From CAZLAJ01 sp964644605 (GTDB lineage Bacteria > Patescibacteriota > Microgenomatia > UBA1406 > GWC2-37-13), in assembly GCA_964644605.1 (NCBI GenBank), contig CAZXWS010000029.1:1-5884 (forward strand): 5,884 bases of DNA. The letters run 5' to 3'. Every line of letters starts with the position of its first letter. The first letter of the stretch is position 1. Shown here piece by piece: positions 5,745 through 5,884 of the stretch. Under the pieces are notes generated by a model, which saw nothing but the letters and a program-made list of their open reading frames with translations, had not been told where the DNA came from and did not search any database. A program made the translations under genes and the position numbers.

Positions 5745-5884
5745 ATGAGAAATATGTATTATGTAACTGCAAGTGAGATTGGAGATTATGTTTTTTGTAA
5801 ACGGGGTTGGTGGTTACGATTTAATGGCCTACTTAAAGATACGGAAGCCATGACAAAGGGAGTTGAACAACATGAAAAAATTGC
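5745..5884 (+). CDS. Cas4/PD-(D/E)XK-like nuclease, N-terminal fragment
   Basis: An open frame that runs off the right edge; 46 residues are visible. MYYVTASEIGDYVFCKRGWWL (4-24, shown here as ASEIGDYVFCKRGWWL, 9-24) matches the N-terminus of Cas4 and Dna2-type PD-(D/E)XK nucleases. In these the Cys (here Cys18) is the first ligand of the iron-sulfur cluster, and the G-x3-H motif (GVEQHE, 39-44) carries the first active-site His. The catalytic Asp, Glu and Lys and the three C-terminal cysteines would lie beyond the window. Cas4 trims DNA ends during CRISPR spacer capture, but many Cas4-like proteins in bacteria are not linked to CRISPR, and none is visible here. The start could also be the ATG at 5754; neither has a Shine-Dalgarno site. 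The family call is good; a CRISPR role is unsupported. Confidence 0.75.
   Translation, partial: MRNMYYVTASEIGDYVFCKRGWWLRFNGLLKDTEAMTKGVEQHEKI

Noticed and set aside
1..5884. CRISPR array, tRNA, rRNA, insertion sequence or riboswitch
   Set aside because: No regularly spaced repeats, cloverleaf-like sequences, transposase motifs with terminal repeats, or long structured leaders were seen; all gaps are about 106 bases or shorter.

Overview
The window is AT-rich (about one third GC by eye) and compact. It carries seven complete protein genes and the start of an eighth, with gaps of at most about 106 bases. All seven complete genes end in TAA, and the standard bacterial code fits throughout. The organism is probably a bacterium of the Candidate Phyla Radiation (Patescibacteria, perhaps Microgenomates). 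The basis is the mix of DUF4342, DUF2207 and SdpI-type proteins, the small membrane protein with an N-terminal PGTGIGG segment, the short C-terminal WICxNGxWxxHGxP module on the SdpI-like protein, and the near absence of Shine-Dalgarno sites. This assignment rests on memory of such genomes, not on a search.

Layout: (1) 45-308 (+), a DUF4342 protein. (2) 409-1098 (+), RadC with an intact JAMM motif. (3) 1179-2210 (+), a family 2 glycosyltransferase with C-terminal membrane segments, followed after 3 bases by 2214-2579 (+), a three-helix membrane protein; these two look like one operon. (4) 2586-4451 (-), a secreted/membrane DUF2207 protein with a 13-glycine tail, convergent with the previous gene at a 6-base gap. 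(5) 4552-5331 (+), a DUF1648/SdpI-type membrane protein, divergent from DUF2207. (6) 5438-5665 (+), a 75-residue single-helix protein with the only clear Shine-Dalgarno site, followed by a clear intrinsic terminator at 5682-5709. (7) 5745-5884 (+, cut by the window edge), the N-terminus of a Cas4/PD-(D/E)XK-like nuclease.

Most of the window is envelope-related: glycan synthesis (GT2 and its membrane partner), an exported DUF2207 protein, an SdpI-type membrane protein and a small membrane protein. RadC and the Cas4-like protein belong to DNA metabolism. I see no mobile element, tRNA, rRNA or CRISPR array, and no reason to think the genes form one pathway.

The most distinctive signal is regulatory. 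Several genes have a consensus -10 box ending only 6-12 bases before the start codon, with no Shine-Dalgarno site. That implies leaderless or nearly leaderless mRNAs, and it favours shorter start choices for RadC and the glycosyltransferase than the longest open frames allow.
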